Below, one piece after another: positions 1-12,083 of a stretch of DNA of 64,000 bases. The stretch covers positions 235,170-299,169 of the forward strand of contig MU130366.1 of assembly GCA_015039465.1 (NCBI GenBank). Direction: 5' to 3'. The position numbers and the translations under genes are program-made. Every line of letters starts with the position of its first letter. Within the stretch, counting starts at the first letter, position 1. Below the pieces are notes generated by a model that was not told the DNA's origin, did no database searches, and saw only the letters and a list, made by a program, of their open reading frames with translations. Source of the stretch: Phlegmacium glaucopus (lineage: Eukaryota > Basidiomycota > Agaricomycetes > Agaricales > Cortinariaceae).

Positions 1-1418
1 CTCTCTCTTGCCTTAATATTTGGCTGACTGACCTGATAATGTGTCCAGCTTGTGAGTCCCTCTCTCTTGCCTTAAAATTTGGCTGACTGACCTGATAATG
101 TGTCCAGCTTGTGAGTCCCTCTCTCATGCCTTAAAATTTGGCTGAATGACCTGAAAATGTGTCCAGGAAGTGAGTCCCTCTCTCTTGCCTTAATATTTGG
201 CTGACTGACCTGAAAATGTGTCCAGCTTGTGAGTCCCTCTCTGTTGCCTTAAAATTTGGCTGACTGACCTGAAAATGTGTCCAGGAAGTGAGTCTCTCTT
301 GTCTTAAATATTTGCTAACTGACCTGAAAATGTGTCCAGCAAGTGAGTCCCTCTCTGTTGCCTTAAAATTTGGCTGACTGACCTAAACATGTGTCCAGGA
401 AGTGAGTCCCTCTCTCTTGCCTTAATATTTGGCTGACTCACCTGAAAATGTGTCCAGGGAGTGAGTCCCTCTCTCTTGCCTTAAAATTTGGCTGACTGAC
501 CTGAAAATGTGTCCAGCTTGTGGGTCCCTCTCTCTTGCCTTAAAATTTGGCTAACTGACTTGAAAATGTGTCCAGCTTGTGAGTCCCTCTCTCTTGCCTC
601 AAAATTTGGCTGACTGACCTGATAATGTGTCCAGCAAGTGAGTCCCTCTTTCTTGCCTTACAATTTGGTTGACTGACCTGAAAATGTGTCCAGGGAGTGA
701 GTCCCTCTCTGTTGTCTTAAAATTTTGCTGACTGACCTGAAAATGTGTTCAGCTTGTGAGTCCCTCTCTCTTGCCTTAGAATTTTGCTGACTGACCTGAA
801 AATGTGTCCAGGATGTGAGTCCCTCTCTCTTGCCTTAAAATTTGGCTGACTGACCTGAACATGTGTCCAGCTTGTGAGTCCCTCTCTCATGCCTTAATAT
901 TTGGCTGACTGACCTGATAATGTGTCCAGCAAGTGAGTCCCTCTCTCTTGCCTTAATATTTGGCTGACTGACCTGATAATGTGTCCAGCAAGTGAGTCCC
1001 TCTCTCTTACCTTAAAATTTGGCTGACTGACCTGAAAATGTATCCAGGAAGTGAGTCCCTCTTTCTTGCCTTACAATTTCATTGACTGACCTGAAAATGT
1101 GTCCAGGGAGTGAGTCCCTCTCTCTTGCCTTAAAATTTGGCTGACTGACTGACCTGAAAATGTGTCCAGGGAGTGAGTCCCTCTCTCTTGCCTTAAAATT
1201 TGGCTGACTGACCTGATAATGTGTCCAGTTTGTGAGTCCCTCTCTCTTGCCTTAAAATTTGGCTGACTGACCTGATAATGTGTCCAGCGAGTGAGTCTCT
1301 CTCTCATGCCTTAAAATTTGGCTGACTGACGTGAAAATGTGTCCAGCCAGTGAGTCCCCCTTTCTTGCCTTAAAATTTGGCTGACTGACCTGAAAATGTG
1401 TCCAGTTTGTGAGTCCCT
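1..1418. repeat. 59-bp minisatellite array (about 24 copies, open at the left edge)
   Basis: A unit of about 59 bp is repeated head to tail. Each unit holds a CT-rich start, the core TTTGGCTGACTGACCTGA, then AATGTGTCCAG and GTGAGTCCC. The main variable spot is the four bases after GTGTCCAG, which are mostly cttg, caag, gaag or ggag, so units fall into subtypes. One unit near 1140 carries an extra GACT. The array is cut by the window start, so its full length is unknown. Open frames on the minus strand here are by-products of the repeat and are not called as genes. Confidence 0.97.
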
Positions 1419-1536
1419 CTCCCACCTTTCTGTAAGGGTGTATTGCTGACAATGCCTTCTTTTCTTGTTCTTTTCTTGCCCTTCCCTAGTTGAACAATTC
1501 ACAAGCAGTGACAACATTCATGCATACCACATTTGA

Positions 1537-1932
1537 GTCTTGTGTGCAAGTTAATTTGGACCAGACACATTATCTCTCTGTGTTTGCTGGTCTGTCTGGT
1601 TTCCTCCCTGCCTTGATGCCATCCTTATTCATCTTCTTCATTACATAGCACTTCTCATTTGTCTGGAAAATTCCTTTTGGAACCAGTCTCAATCTGCATC
1701 CTTCATTGATGGCTTTCAGAAGTCTTTTGAAATTTACACAAAGACTGGTATCAGGGAGAAGGTGGAGGTTGCACTTAATAGGCTTGGGGATTGGCCTAGT
1801 AAACAGCATAGGATTTTTCTTAGTAAAAGGGAGAGAGCTGAACTGGATGGATTCAAATCCAAACTATCTGAAACAATTCTTAATCATCAACTCCGTATGT
1901 TTAATTCTAACTTCCCATACCAATCCTACTAA
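1537..1932 (+). pseudogene. Possible gene remnant, unidentified
   Basis: An open frame of 132 codons without a clear start runs to a TAA at 1930-1932. The part from about 1702 reads like a real protein (charged, no low complexity; contains DGFQKSFEIYTKTGIREK and WPSKQHRIFLSKRERAELDG). I do not recognise the family. It lies just after the minisatellite, among decayed transposon genes, so a transposon-derived relic is the most likely explanation. The stretch 1933-2299 holds nothing I can identify. Confidence 0.25.
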
Positions 1933-2299
1933 TGATTATTGTTTATTTCAAGCACATCCCGACAATCTCAAACCATCAAACTGACCATTGATGATGTTGG
2001 AAGTTATCATCATCACACCCCATGTCATTCCAATTTCCAGCCAATTTTCTTCCATTTTGTGTCTGTGTACTGTATTTTGTGTCAACAGCCTGTGAACAAG
2101 TTATGACCTGGAATGTTCAAATACCAAACTATATGATTTATTGCTTTTACTGCAGTGTTTCACTACAAAGTCAAAGCCTCCAGACACCATACAACCAATG
2201 ATGTTACAAATATCAAGTGCATTTGGTGGCCAACTATAGCACCAATGCCTGGGGCAGCAAGAGCAGTGAAAAGTGTGTTTGAGGATTTCGCAGTGCAAT

Positions 2300-3885
2300 T
2301 CAACAGATAGTCGAGAAAGTCAGGCCATATTGTGGTGGTAAGAATGCAAAGTATTGTTCACTGTCGGCACCTTCCTCTTCCTCGTCATCCATGAATGCTG
2401 ATGTATCCACCATATCAGCTGCCTCCTCCAAAATTGCGGTCCAGTTGTCATCGTTGAGGCACTTAGCTGATGTGACCCACATGCAGGTTTTCTGGCCCCA
2501 CAACTTCTCCGTGTATCCTGGCAGCGATGTCTTCTTTCTTGCGCCCAATGCTAGACTATCTTCATTGATATTGTTGCCAAAGGATTCAATATCCAGTCAA
2601 CCAGACTTGATGAGCTCAAGTCCGCGCTCCGTCTACAAGGGAAAAAAATGAATAGGATGCATAAGATAAAATGTGAAGTAATCAGGACTTGCCACTGCCA
2701 TTGCTACAGCAAGACCCCCTACAGAATGCCCAAATCAAATGTCCGATCCAATGGTTTTCTTCAAGAGTGATCCATAAACCGTAGCAATCATTGGGCTCAT
2801 AAATACTCCTTTCTCCTTTTTCTATCAGAAAATGAGTATGAGCGACAATAAATAAATGGCTGATGAGGACACACATCAGTGGCATCAGGATTTTTATATA
2901 TAAATCGAAAATCCTTCAAAAAATTAGTGGCCACATATGGCGCATCCTCAGCTGATACACCTGATTTCTTGAACGCTTGAACAACAACTCGAAGAGCTTC
3001 TTTACCCATTCCACTATGCCAGTCAATAAGCACATCGCCGGCCTGTGAACTCAATAGTTAATGTTAGGGGACACCCAATTTCAACCCAAACCTCAAGCTC
3101 AGAATCATACATTCCACCTTTCTGACAACCTCCAACCTTCTGTCCAACTCCGCTTCCGTCACTGGCTTACTCCAGAACCCCGTAACTCTGTTCTGACTCT
3201 GATCCTCTGGTTCGCTCCGTCTTTTATTTCTATTTTTCACATCACACCACTTCTTATTTAATTAATTAATTATTATTGTATCATTCCTTTATTTATTTTA
3301 TATCTCTGTTATGTCCATATTAGTACTTAAATACCCCCAGCCTAGCAGGGATCCCCATCCTTTCCTCTTTGGATCCCCTGCTAGCTTGCCCGAGTCAGCG
3401 TCGCAGTTGCCCTAACAGTTAAATGAACTTGAGAATAATAAAAAAACGGTACAAACCACAAAAATAATCGCTGCCCTACTATCAGATGTAACATCCATCA
3501 ATATATCAGGGAAGGTGTGTGTCCATATCTCCTCAATGACAGTGTCCATAACCAAATTTGTCCCAAATGGATCCTCCATTGTCGATGCCCTAGGTTTGAA
3601 TGTTTTCCTCCATTTTTTGACAAATGGATGTGCTGCTGAGCCTCAAGGAAAGGGAAGTGACGACACAGTGTACTTTTCTTTCTTGGTACGAACTGGCACA
3701 CATGACGTGACACTTCAACAGGTTCGGGTTCTACAATTTTGACTGTTGTTTTCTGGTCCGTTGTTAGTTGCTCGTCAGATAAGTGCCCGTGTCAAATATG
3801 AAACACACACCTGTCCTCTAATACCGTCTATGGCAATTTTCTTCATCTCTCGAGCCACATTTGTAACTGAAGGCTCTAGTGTTGT
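2300..3885 (-). pseudogene. DUF6532-like protein, broken
   Basis: Minus-strand pieces can be joined across short introns: a part reading FKPRASTMEDPFGTNLVMD and IEEIWTHTFPDILMD (about 3490-3620), then AGDVLIDWHSGMGKEALRVV to about 2690, and an acidic C-terminal part ending at 2300. The layout and the GVFMSPMIATVYGSLL stretch recall DUF6532 proteins, an Agaricomycete family often found near transposons; this is recognition from memory, not a search. An in-frame TGA follows SDI near 2740 and another follows IKSG near 2608, so it is not functional. A GC-AG intron lies before the last part. An intron holds a solo LTR (3062-3417), and the 5' side abuts a gag fragment at 3886. Confidence 0.5.
3062..3417. 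mobile_element. Solo LTR, family A, with 5-bp target duplication
   Basis: The 356-bp segment begins TGTTAGGGG and ends CCCTAACA, so it has the TG...CA ends and short inverted repeat of an LTR. It is flanked by a perfect direct repeat GTTAA at 3057-3061 and 3418-3422. It sits inside a putative intron of the DUF6532-like pseudogene. It is unrelated in sequence to the LTR family at 4261, 11094, 19530 and 23573. Confidence 0.9.
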
Positions 3886-4831
3886 TGAGTCATCTCGGAA
3901 TGTGTCAGAAGAGCTCCAGAAATAGAGCCTGCACTGGAAAAGAAAAGCTTTTAGTTTCTTAGGATCCTTACCCGTGAAGGGTTTGGGCTCTCTAAGTCTG
4001 CCAGCCAAATCGGACTTGGCTGAAGATTTCCCAAGGGAATTTAAAGCAGAAACAAGTTCATTGATATGAATAGATGGAGACTCAACTTCGTCCATAGCAA
4101 TCCGAGGTTTGTCGATAAGACTAGCCTCTTTGACTGCATCGGGAATGGGAGTCTGCCTGGTAGGAGTGTTTTCGTGGGACATATTTTCTTGTATTGGTAA
4201 TTGAGTTTTGGAAGTTTTGGAACGAGTTAGCATAGGAGTGGGTGAGAAGTTTGAATATACTGTTAAGTTTAAAACAAGGTCATGTTGGAGTTACTCCGGA
4301 ACAGAACCAGAACAAGTAATTGGAAAGGACATTGGCCTCAGCGTGTGTGCTGTGCCGCCCAGCTCCTAAAGTGTCCTGATTTCGGAACTGGAAGAAGAAG
4401 GAATAAGATGGAAGACCTCAGTGACTTAGAGGACAAACAAGAGGAGGAAACAAAGTTGATATTTGAACTGAGGAAAAACATACAAGTTTTGTGTACTTAA
4501 ATATAAAAGGAATAGCAACCGAAATTATAGAATATAAATATAAGTGCTGCGTTCTGCTCCCGGAAAGGTCCTGCATTCTTGGGTGAATAATCCATGGTGA
4601 GTATGCTGACTGATGGGTGGGAAGGATGATGACAAAGAATAGTGGTAGTGGTGAAGAAGTGGTAATGAGTTTGGAGTGATGTTGGAAGAGTCAGATTGAC
4701 ACAGAAAAGTCTCGGAGTTGGACATAGGTGGAGTAGAACCGGAGACAAGGGAAAGTACTGGAACGGAGTACAGACTACTGGAAACAACTCCGTTGGAGTC
4801 GGACCGGAGTAACATATAACAGAATGTAACA
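3886..4831 (-). mobile_element. Truncated LTR retrotransposon, family B (5' LTR plus start of gag)
   Basis: Read on the minus strand, this is a 571-bp LTR (4261-4831) followed by the first part of a gag gene starting at 4233. It matches the complete element at 19530-24152 base by base until about 3886, where homology stops inside gag at FRDDS. Beyond that, the sequence belongs to the DUF6532-like pseudogene, giving an artificial fused frame that continues to 3775. No target duplication is visible, as expected for a truncated copy. Confidence 0.85.
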
Positions 4832-5019
4832 CACTGGCAGGATCTTCCTCATTCCTTTTTCAACTTGCTGTGGTCTGCACATTACAAGCTAAAGAGTCAT
4901 ACAAGAGAAAGGAAGCTGAGTTCAAATTAGAGGAACAAGGTAAGATTTCTCACTTGATCTTTTTGTTGCTTATCCTTTGCCAGTGCATTTTTCCAACCAG
5001 GCAAGAGTCCACCTGCATA

Positions 5020-5163
5020 CACTTTGGCTCTAAGAGTCTCTCAGAGCAACCTCAAAAATTTAAGTGTACAAATCACTAGAAAAATGCATTTGAAACATAT
5101 TTATTTTTTTGAGGTTGGTCTGAGAGACTCCCAGAGTAGCTAGAGTGTCTTAGAGCTAAAGTG
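5020..5163. mobile_element. MITE-like inverted-repeat element
   Basis: The left end CACTTTGGCTCTAAG and the reverse complement of the right end CACTTTAGCTCTAAG match at 14 of 15 positions. Internally, GAGTCTCTCAGA-CAACCTCAAAAA is repeated in inverted orientation, so the 144 bp could fold almost entirely into a hairpin. I find no clear target duplication. The CACT ends hint at a CACTA relative, but that is inference. Confidence 0.5.
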
Positions 5164-5956
5164 TTTTTCCTGATGCTATCCAAGGACACCTCAGGACAAC
5201 CTAGGACAGCATAGATAAAATTTTGAGTGTCACACATTTGCTCAGGACACCTTTAGTGTATCCTGGTGTATTGACCCATCAGGAAAAATGACTTGTGCCC
5301 TAGGCCGTCCTGAAATGTCCTGGGGTGCCCCAGGCAGCTCAGGGCGCTCAGGTCAAGAGGTCGCCCTGGGGTGCAAGTTACCTATGTATGAAAAGTCTTA
5401 GGCTGTCCTGGGGCAACCTGAGGCAACCTGAGAGCGTCCTGAGGCAACCTGAGAGCGTCCTGAGGCAACCTGAGGCAACCTGAGGCAACCTGAGAGCATC
5501 CTGAGGCAACCTGAGGCAACCTGAGGCAACCTGAGAGCATCCTGAGGCAACCTGAGAGCATCCTGAGGCAGCCTTAGTCCCTTTGGATCTGATGCTAGAA
5601 AACATATATAAACCAGATATTTGAGTGGTCTCACACAACAGAATAATAATAATAACAATAAAATTATATTCAATTATTCTAAACATGATATATAGTACTA
5701 GTAATAAAATAATAATAAAATAGTGATACATAAATATATTAGTATAATACTGGGGAAGTAGGGAATAAGAAAACAAAATTGTGGGTGGTTTATATATCTT
5801 TTGGATGGCGCACAGACCATTGGTCACATGATCACAGATAAGCATGATTTCAAGCATATGGTGCTGGGTCAGGGTAGATTACATAAATTCCAAAAAAGGA
5901 AATTTTTTAAAGATGGTAGAGAATGGTTTTAGGACCCTGAATATGTTTAAATTATA
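5164..5956. repeat. Short tandem repeat GCAACCTGAG plus unassigned AT-rich sequence
   Basis: Between about 5400 and 5575 the motif GCAACCTGAG alternates with AGCGTCCTGAG or AGCATCCTGAG in roughly ten to sixteen short units. The preceding 200 bp are rich in related words (AGGACA, CCTCAGGA), which suggests the array grew from a diffuse precursor. Minus-strand frames here only translate the repeat. From 5580 to 5956 I see only AT-rich sequence. Confidence 0.8.
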
Positions 5957-6960
5957 TTAATAGCAGCTCTCATCTCGCTTTGCGCGTTTACCCTCCTGGG
6001 TTGCTACCCTGGGCCCTGGTCCACTTGAATTCCGGTGAGAAAATCTTGAAGGCTCATGATCAAAAGACTTACAGCGCAGAATTAGAAGCTTTTCTTTTGC
6101 TTGATGCCGCTTTCTGCAGAGCAGTATTCCCTGGAATGGCTTCCAGACTTCACTTACTCTCAATTGCCTGCCAAAAAATTCCACGTTTTGGTTTCTGAAA
6201 CTCCCAATGTAAGTTAGTAATATTGATTGCAATATATTAGATTGACATACTGCTTTACTTTTTGACTTCACCTTTTTCCCAACTTGGGTGTTCTCCACTT
6301 GTGAATCCAAGTTATCAGCATCAGTTTCATCTGATTCTGACTCGCCTCCTTCATTACCCATTACATAATCTTCATCAATATCATCGGAATCATCATTGAA
6401 CACATTGGTTCTGAGAACGCCTCCATCACTGGACTCAGACTCTTCAGGTAAATGTAACATTCCTTCGGAGATTGCACCATCGGACTCCTTGTTGATACTC
6501 CTCTCATCAGCATATATATCTTCATCTTCGTCAGAAGGTTCTCCTTCAAAGTCTTCAACTTGAAGTTGAACTTGTGGCTTCTGGACTCCGCGACTTGTAG
6601 TATAAGCCGGAATCGGTAAGTGAACCTGCAACTGCATAAAAAAATCAGTTAAAAAGAATGCAAAGGTGATGTGAATACCATTGATTGGCTTTTTGCAACA
6701 CTGGCTTCGACTAAATCAGGGTGCACTGAATGGGCTTCATTCCATCTATCCTCTTTTTGAAGGCGATCCTCAATAGCAGCTATCTTTGCCTGCTGAATGC
6801 TTGCCACTGTTTTTTCAGCACTTGCTGCCATCACTGCCTCTTTTTCAGCTGCCGCTTTATTGCATTTTACCTCAGCGGGAGTACGATGTGTCTGTTTGTT
6901 AGCAAGGATAATTGTAGGGATTCGGTTCAATACTGCAGTTTGTTTTGGCTTTTCTGACAT
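5957..6960 (-). CDS. Acidic hypothetical protein, transposon-associated type, several exons
   Basis: Starts at MSEKPKQTAV (6960). The first exon (to 6679) codes for a lysine/alanine-rich helix, with KAAAEKEAVMAASAEKTV as the likely coiled coil. After a GT-AG intron (6632-6678), a second exon (about 6251-6631) is strongly acidic (SDEDEDIYADE, SDDIDEDYV). A further intron with donor GTATGT and a CTAAC branch site leads to KPKRGIFWQAIE, followed by small exons ending near 5957 with a basic tail (GKRAKRDE). Splice choices in the last 200 bp are uncertain. I do not recognise the family. The composition resembles the accessory proteins commonly seen in Agaricomycete transposons. No in-frame stop is needed, so it may be intact. 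Confidence 0.45.
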
Positions 6961-7044
6961 AGTTGTTTGTGAGACTGATGTCTGAAGGAACTTGGAATGT
7001 GTGAAAGGTAATGCAAAAGTTGAGAATGGAACCTCCATCGTATA

Positions 7045-7260
7045 TTTTTTTTTTCCATTTTACCGGCTTACCTATTAGCTGCTGTTTCCAGGTCATCTGA
7101 ATCACTAAGTCCATTGTACCCCTTTCCATTTGTACTACTCTACTTGTATGTTTTTTTTTTTTTTCCATTTTACCGGCTTACCTATTAGCTGCTGTTTCCA
7201 GGACATCTGAATCACTAAGTCCATTGTACCCCTTTCCACTTGTACTACTCTACTCTGTAT
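7045..7260. repeat. Tandem duplication, about 110-bp unit
   Basis: The stretch from the T-run and CCATTTTACCGGCTTACC to TGTACTACTCTACT occurs twice, 110 bp apart (7055 and 7165), with only a few changes (GGTCATC versus GGACATC). The T-run differs in length. It lies between the acidic-protein gene and the Plavaka pseudogene; 7261-7386 contains nothing else I can identify. Confidence 0.85.
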
Positions 7261-7386
7261 ATCACAAATGAAAGGCCGTTTATTCTCTCTTACATGTTCC
7301 TTCTGAGCTCAAGGCTGCTCTCGACAATTCAAAAATCAAAATGGGCAAACAAGCATGTTTGAACTTTTCATACCAATCATAACATT

Positions 7387-10300
7387 GTGGAACCTGAAGA
7401 TTCTGAGTCTGCACCTGTATATGACAACCCATGGACTAATTATTGGTCTCCCAAACCACAGAACACACCTAATACTCCACCTGAGGCACCTCCAATGCAA
7501 GAACCGTCCCTAAATCATGGTCGACAATGCAATTATCATCCTTATCTCACCGGTATGGCTATATTTTTTATCCCCATCAAATTATCCTATATTTCTAAAC
7601 TATTAGGACTTCCATGCAACGCAATGGGTAACTTCCTAGACCAAGGCACTCCAATGCCTCGAGACGACCCCACACCAGATGATTGGACCCCATTTGATGA
7701 TGAGTCTCAATTTTGCATCGCCAACTTTCTTTTTCACAAGGAGGAAATATCAGCTGGCAATATTGATATTCTCATGGATATATGGGCCCTTTCTATGGCC
7801 AAACATGACGATCTTGGACCATTTTCTTTGTACCAGCACATGTACTCCACTATTGACTCTATCAATGATGGCAATGCTCCTTGGAAATCCTTCACAGTTT
7901 CATATGGCAGAGAATTAAATGAAAACTCACCCAGTTGGATGCTTGATGAATACGAAGTGTGGTATCACGACCCACTTGTTGTAATCAGGAATATGTTGGA
8001 TAATTCTGACTTTAATGGGCATTACAGCTATGCGCCGTTCATCAAGGTAGACAGTGAAACAGGCGAGCAACATTGGAATGAATTTATGTCCACTAATTAT
8101 TCTTGGAGGAAAGCAGTGCATTGAATCATTATGCTGAATATAATTTTTATTCTAACTTCCCCTCAGACAGAAATTTACAAGACCAACAATTCAATGAAAG
8201 ACTCAATGTACTGCCCAATTATTCTAGGGGCTGATAAAAAAACTGTTTCCGTAGCTACTGGCCATGTCAAATACCATCCTCTATATATGTCACCTGGGGG
8301 TGTTCGCAACACAGTTCGACATGCACACCGTAATGCTGTATCACCTATTGCATTCCTCACTATTCCAAAAAGTGAATTATTTCATCATTCTAAAATTGAA
8401 ATTATTATTGACAAAGTTGTGTATTAAGGTGATCGAAAGTACGACAATGATGCCTCATTTTGTAAATTCAAACGTCAAATTTACCATGCATCTATCTCTG
8501 CAATTTTGAAGACGCTCCGTGAAGGAATGACCAAGCCGGTAATTCTTCGTTGTCCCGATGGCCACTACAGATGCATCATCTTCGATCTTGCTGCATTCAT
8601 AGCCGATTATCCTGAGCAGGTGGCTTTAGCTGGAATAGTTCAAGGATGGTGTCCAAAGTATGTATTACCGTATTTACCCTAATTGGAATTGATTGATGAT
8701 ATTGTTAGATGTATGGCTTTACCCAATGATCTAGATGGAAAGTGAGGGAGAAGAACTCAAGCATTTACTGACCAATTGATTGAAATTTTGGATTCTAAGT
8801 TGCTCTGGGATGAATATGGAATTGATGATGATATTCTGGTAAATTTTTGTTGTTTCCATTGGCATACGCTCTCTTTTAAATAGCTTACTTTTTTCAGCCA
8901 TTCACACATGATTTTCCTCAAGCCAATATTTATGAGATGCTCACACCTGATCTTCTACATCAACTTACTAAAGGGACTTTTAAAGATCACCTTGTTACGT
9001 GGGTTGGAGAGTATTTATCCCTTGAACACGGTGATGCTTGAGCCAATGAGATTATGGATGACATTGATTGAAGGTTTTTATTATTTAGTCTGTGATTTAT
9101 TTAATCAAAATTAAATTCAAACTTTCCATTTAAGAATTGCAGCTGCCCCTCTTTTTCCTAATCTTTGCCCCTTTCCACATGGACGCTGTTTTAAACAGTG
9201 GACAGGCAATGATTCCAAAGCTCTTATGAAGGTATGTATGCCGTAGATGAGTGTCAAAATTTGAAATAAATTTAACATGTTTCAGGTGTATATTTCTGCT
9301 ATTGCAGGACATGTTCCTTCAGAAATGGTCCAGGCTATTTCATTGTTCCTTGACGTCTGTTATATTGTTCACTGTGCAGATATTACTGAGACAACCCTCC
9401 GACAATTCAATGCCACTCTGGAAAAGTTTTATGCTCATCGAGAAGTCTTTCAAAACATGGGAGTTTGTCCCATAGGTTTTTCACTTCCTTGGCAACATTC
9501 TCTTTCCCATTATCACTTCAACATCAAGGAATTTGGTGCTCCCAGAGGGATTTGCTCCTCGATTACTGAATCATGTCACATCACAGCTGTCAAAAATCCT
9601 TGGCGCCGTTCAAGTCAATACCAGGCTTTGGGACAGATGCTTCTCACAAATCAGCGTTTAGACAAGTTGGCAGCTTTGCATCTTGACTATGTTCGACGCG
9701 GGATGTTGATGCCATTGTACTTACCTCTCACCAAACTGGCTAGGCAGACGGTGGACAATCCAGACTTGGACGTGGACTCAGACGGTGAAGATAATCTCAA
9801 TAATAATCACCCTAAGAGTTGACATGTCAAAATGGTGATGGGTAATGTTGTTTTAGCTCAAACACCAGGTGAGTAATTTAGTTCATCATCTCTACGACAT
9901 CTGTTTATGATTATTATCAGTATGGTCTTATCCATCCACTCTAGACGCTCTGGCACTCCACATCAATTGTCACTTCCTGAGCTCATGAGGCATTTCCTTT
10001 TTGATCAACTCAACAAGAACAAAGATGTGACTTCTGACAATATCCCTCTCCACCTATGTCCCAAAATTACCTCATCCATCTCTGTATTCCACTCTGCTGT
10101 TGCTTCATATTTCTCCCCTAGTGACGAATCTGGTATTTGGGGCATATGTCAAGAATGGATACAGTCCTGCCCAATGTGCAGGAAGAAAGGACCTCGGTGG
10201 GACACAGCCTTTGTGATTGAGGATGAGGATAAACCAGGAATGAAAGGGATGAGCATCACATTTGTGTTCATTTGTTCTTTTCTTTCTACCATGCAGGTCA

Positions 10301-10577
10301 TTATTATCCATGTGTCCTTGTTGAGTGGTTTAACACCTATGGGCATAGTCGTGACCCATTGACTGGCATGTGGAGGATTTGCCCTGACATTCGGAATGGG
10401 AAACACTTTTGTACAGTCATTCACCTTGATAGTCTTCTGCGTGGAGCTCACTTGCTTCCTATATTTGGGACTGCCTTTCTCCCTATAAACTTTGATTATA
10501 AAGATTCTCTAGATGCATTTTCTGGTTATTATGTCAATCATTTTGCTGATCATCATGCTCACGAAATTGTCTTTTAA
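7387..10577 (+). pseudogene. Plavaka-type transposase (CACTA-like), decayed
   Basis: The order of conserved blocks matches the Plavaka transposases of Agaricomycetes: DDWTPFDDESQFCIANFLF, ID-LMDIWALSM, PWKSFTVSYGRE, PSWMLDEYEVWYHDPL-VI, then after an intron (8117-8167) CPIILGADKKTVSVATG, VRHAHRNAV, KFKRQIYHASISAILKTL, a block about 8905-9075, a long block 9277-9819, and a tail to 10577. Introns with good GT-AG ends join most pieces. In-frame TGA codons near 8742, 9041, 9070 and 9820 break the frame, and at several of them Arg would be expected. The cysteine-rich N-terminus usual in the family is not visible. Terminal inverted repeats were not found. Confidence 0.8.
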
Positions 10578-10869
10578 CTTTTAATTTATTACTATAAAGT
10601 ACTATGTTGCATTGAATAAGACTTAGAAATAATTTAATACATGTGTCTATTCAGTGACAACGACAATTAAAATTGAATGAACTTTGTTAAAAAGACTAGA
10701 TCTAGTAGGTATCACTAGAGGCTCTGGAAATCCTCAAGATTTTTTTTGTACTAGAGCTGGGAATCCTAGTGATTTCTATCTTTCTCCAGTATTTTATACC
10801 TGTTCTAGCAATTCTAGCAATATGTTATTTTCCTGATGCACACTTGTTGGTATTGATCCATGATAATGT
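10578..10869. other. No gene seen
   Basis: AT-rich sequence between the Plavaka and integrase-like pseudogenes. It has several short words of the CTAGAG/CTAGTG type but nothing I can assign. Confidence 0.6.
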
Positions 10870-12083
10870 AGAAGTGTTCATAATATTTGAATTGAACGTC
10901 TGTGGGTTGATGTCACCATGGGTTTTGGAAGCAAATGGAAGTTGTTCCTTGGCAATCTCGAACTCTTTGACAACCTTAATGTCAACAATCCAAGACATAT
11001 CTGGTTACTGCATCACCTCTATCTACCGGAAATTAATAGGGATGCTCAAGATTGGGCAGGTGCCTGGAATAGCCATACAGTAGGGCTGCCAGGTGTTAAG
11101 TTTAAGACAAAAGGAGAAGTCATGTCGGAGTTACTCCGGAATGGACGGAACGGAACCGGAACAGTAACCCGGAAAGGACGTTGGCCTCAGCGTGTGTGCT
11201 GTGCCACCCAGCTCCTAAGGTGTCCTGATTTTGGAACGGAAGAAGGAAGTAACAAGTCGGAAGACCTCAGTGACTTAGAGGAAAACAAGAGGAGGAAACT
11301 AAGTTGATATTCAAACTAAGGGAAGACATACAAGTTCAAGTACTTTAAATATAAAAGGAATTGCAACCGAAATATAGAATATAAATATAAGTGCTGTGTT
11401 CTGCTCCTGGAAAGGTCCTGCATTCTTGGGTGAATAATCCATGGCTGGTGTGCTGACTGATAGTGGGAAAGTGATGACAAAGGAATAGTTGTTATGACGA
11501 AGGTGTGGTAAGGTGTTTGGAATATCGTCAAAAGAGTCGGAATGATACGGAGAAGTCTCAGAGTCGGACGTAGGAGGAGTAGAGTCGGAGACAAGGGAAA
11601 GTACTGGAACGGAGTACGGACTACCGGAAACAACTCCGTCGGAGTCGGACTGGAGTAACGTGTGACAGAATGTAACACCAGGACAGCGAGGACATTCTCC
11701 AAGAGACATGTTCTTTTTCAGGATGTTGGAGAAGGGTCATCAGGGTATTGAAGCAAACCTCACAGATGATGAAATTGTAGGATATGGAATTGACTGGGAG
11801 GCAATAGGAGACCAGCGGATACGAACTCCACCATGATAATGCTAACCTTGAACATTCTGTTGACATAGATGATCAGACCATGTCAAACACATCATCTCTT
11901 AGACCAGAAAGATTCTCTGTTGTTGAAGTAGAGTCACCAAACTGTCCTCTCACCCCAGAGCAAGTACACTGGGTCGACTCTCAACTATTATCCTATCCCT
12001 TTTCAGAAATCCATACAATGGAGGCATACCACTTACAATGGATAACTGCTCTAGCTTTGTATTTAGAAATTTTTGCCTTTTAG
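10870..12083 (+). pseudogene. Integrase-core-like (DDE) protein, split by a solo LTR
   Basis: The left part reads RSVHN, an in-frame TGA, IERLWVDV, then PRHIWLLHHLYLPEIN and AWNSHTVGLPG. After the LTR (11094-11677) it continues QRGHSPRDMFFFRMLEKG, then DDEIVGYGIDWEAIGDQRIR. Removing the LTR and one copy of CCAGG joins the two halves in frame. This arrangement is the end of the integrase-core-like proteins common in Agaricomycetes (known from general experience of the family). A one-base frameshift lies near 11830 before HHDNANLEHSVDIDD, and the C-terminus runs on to 12083. The upstream catalytic part is missing. The TGA after HN occupies the position of an expected Arg. Confidence 0.65.
11094..11677 (-). 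mobile_element. Solo LTR, family B, with 5-bp target duplication
   Basis: The 584-bp LTR starts TGTTAAGTT and ends AATGTAACA. It is homologous to the LTRs at 4261, 19530 and 23573. A perfect CCAGG flanks it at 11089-11093 and 11678-11682. It interrupts the integrase-like pseudogene between the codons for Gly and Gln. A solo LTR with an intact target duplication is the usual product of recombination between the two LTRs of a full element. Confidence 0.95.

Noticed and set aside
1071..1517. Several minus-strand open frames of 60-80 codons
   Set aside because: They translate the 59-bp minisatellite; their sequence is repeat-driven and shifts frame with each unit variant.
3886..4260. Target duplication for the truncated family B copy
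   Set aside because: The left break is inside gag and the flanks do not match, so no duplication can be claimed.
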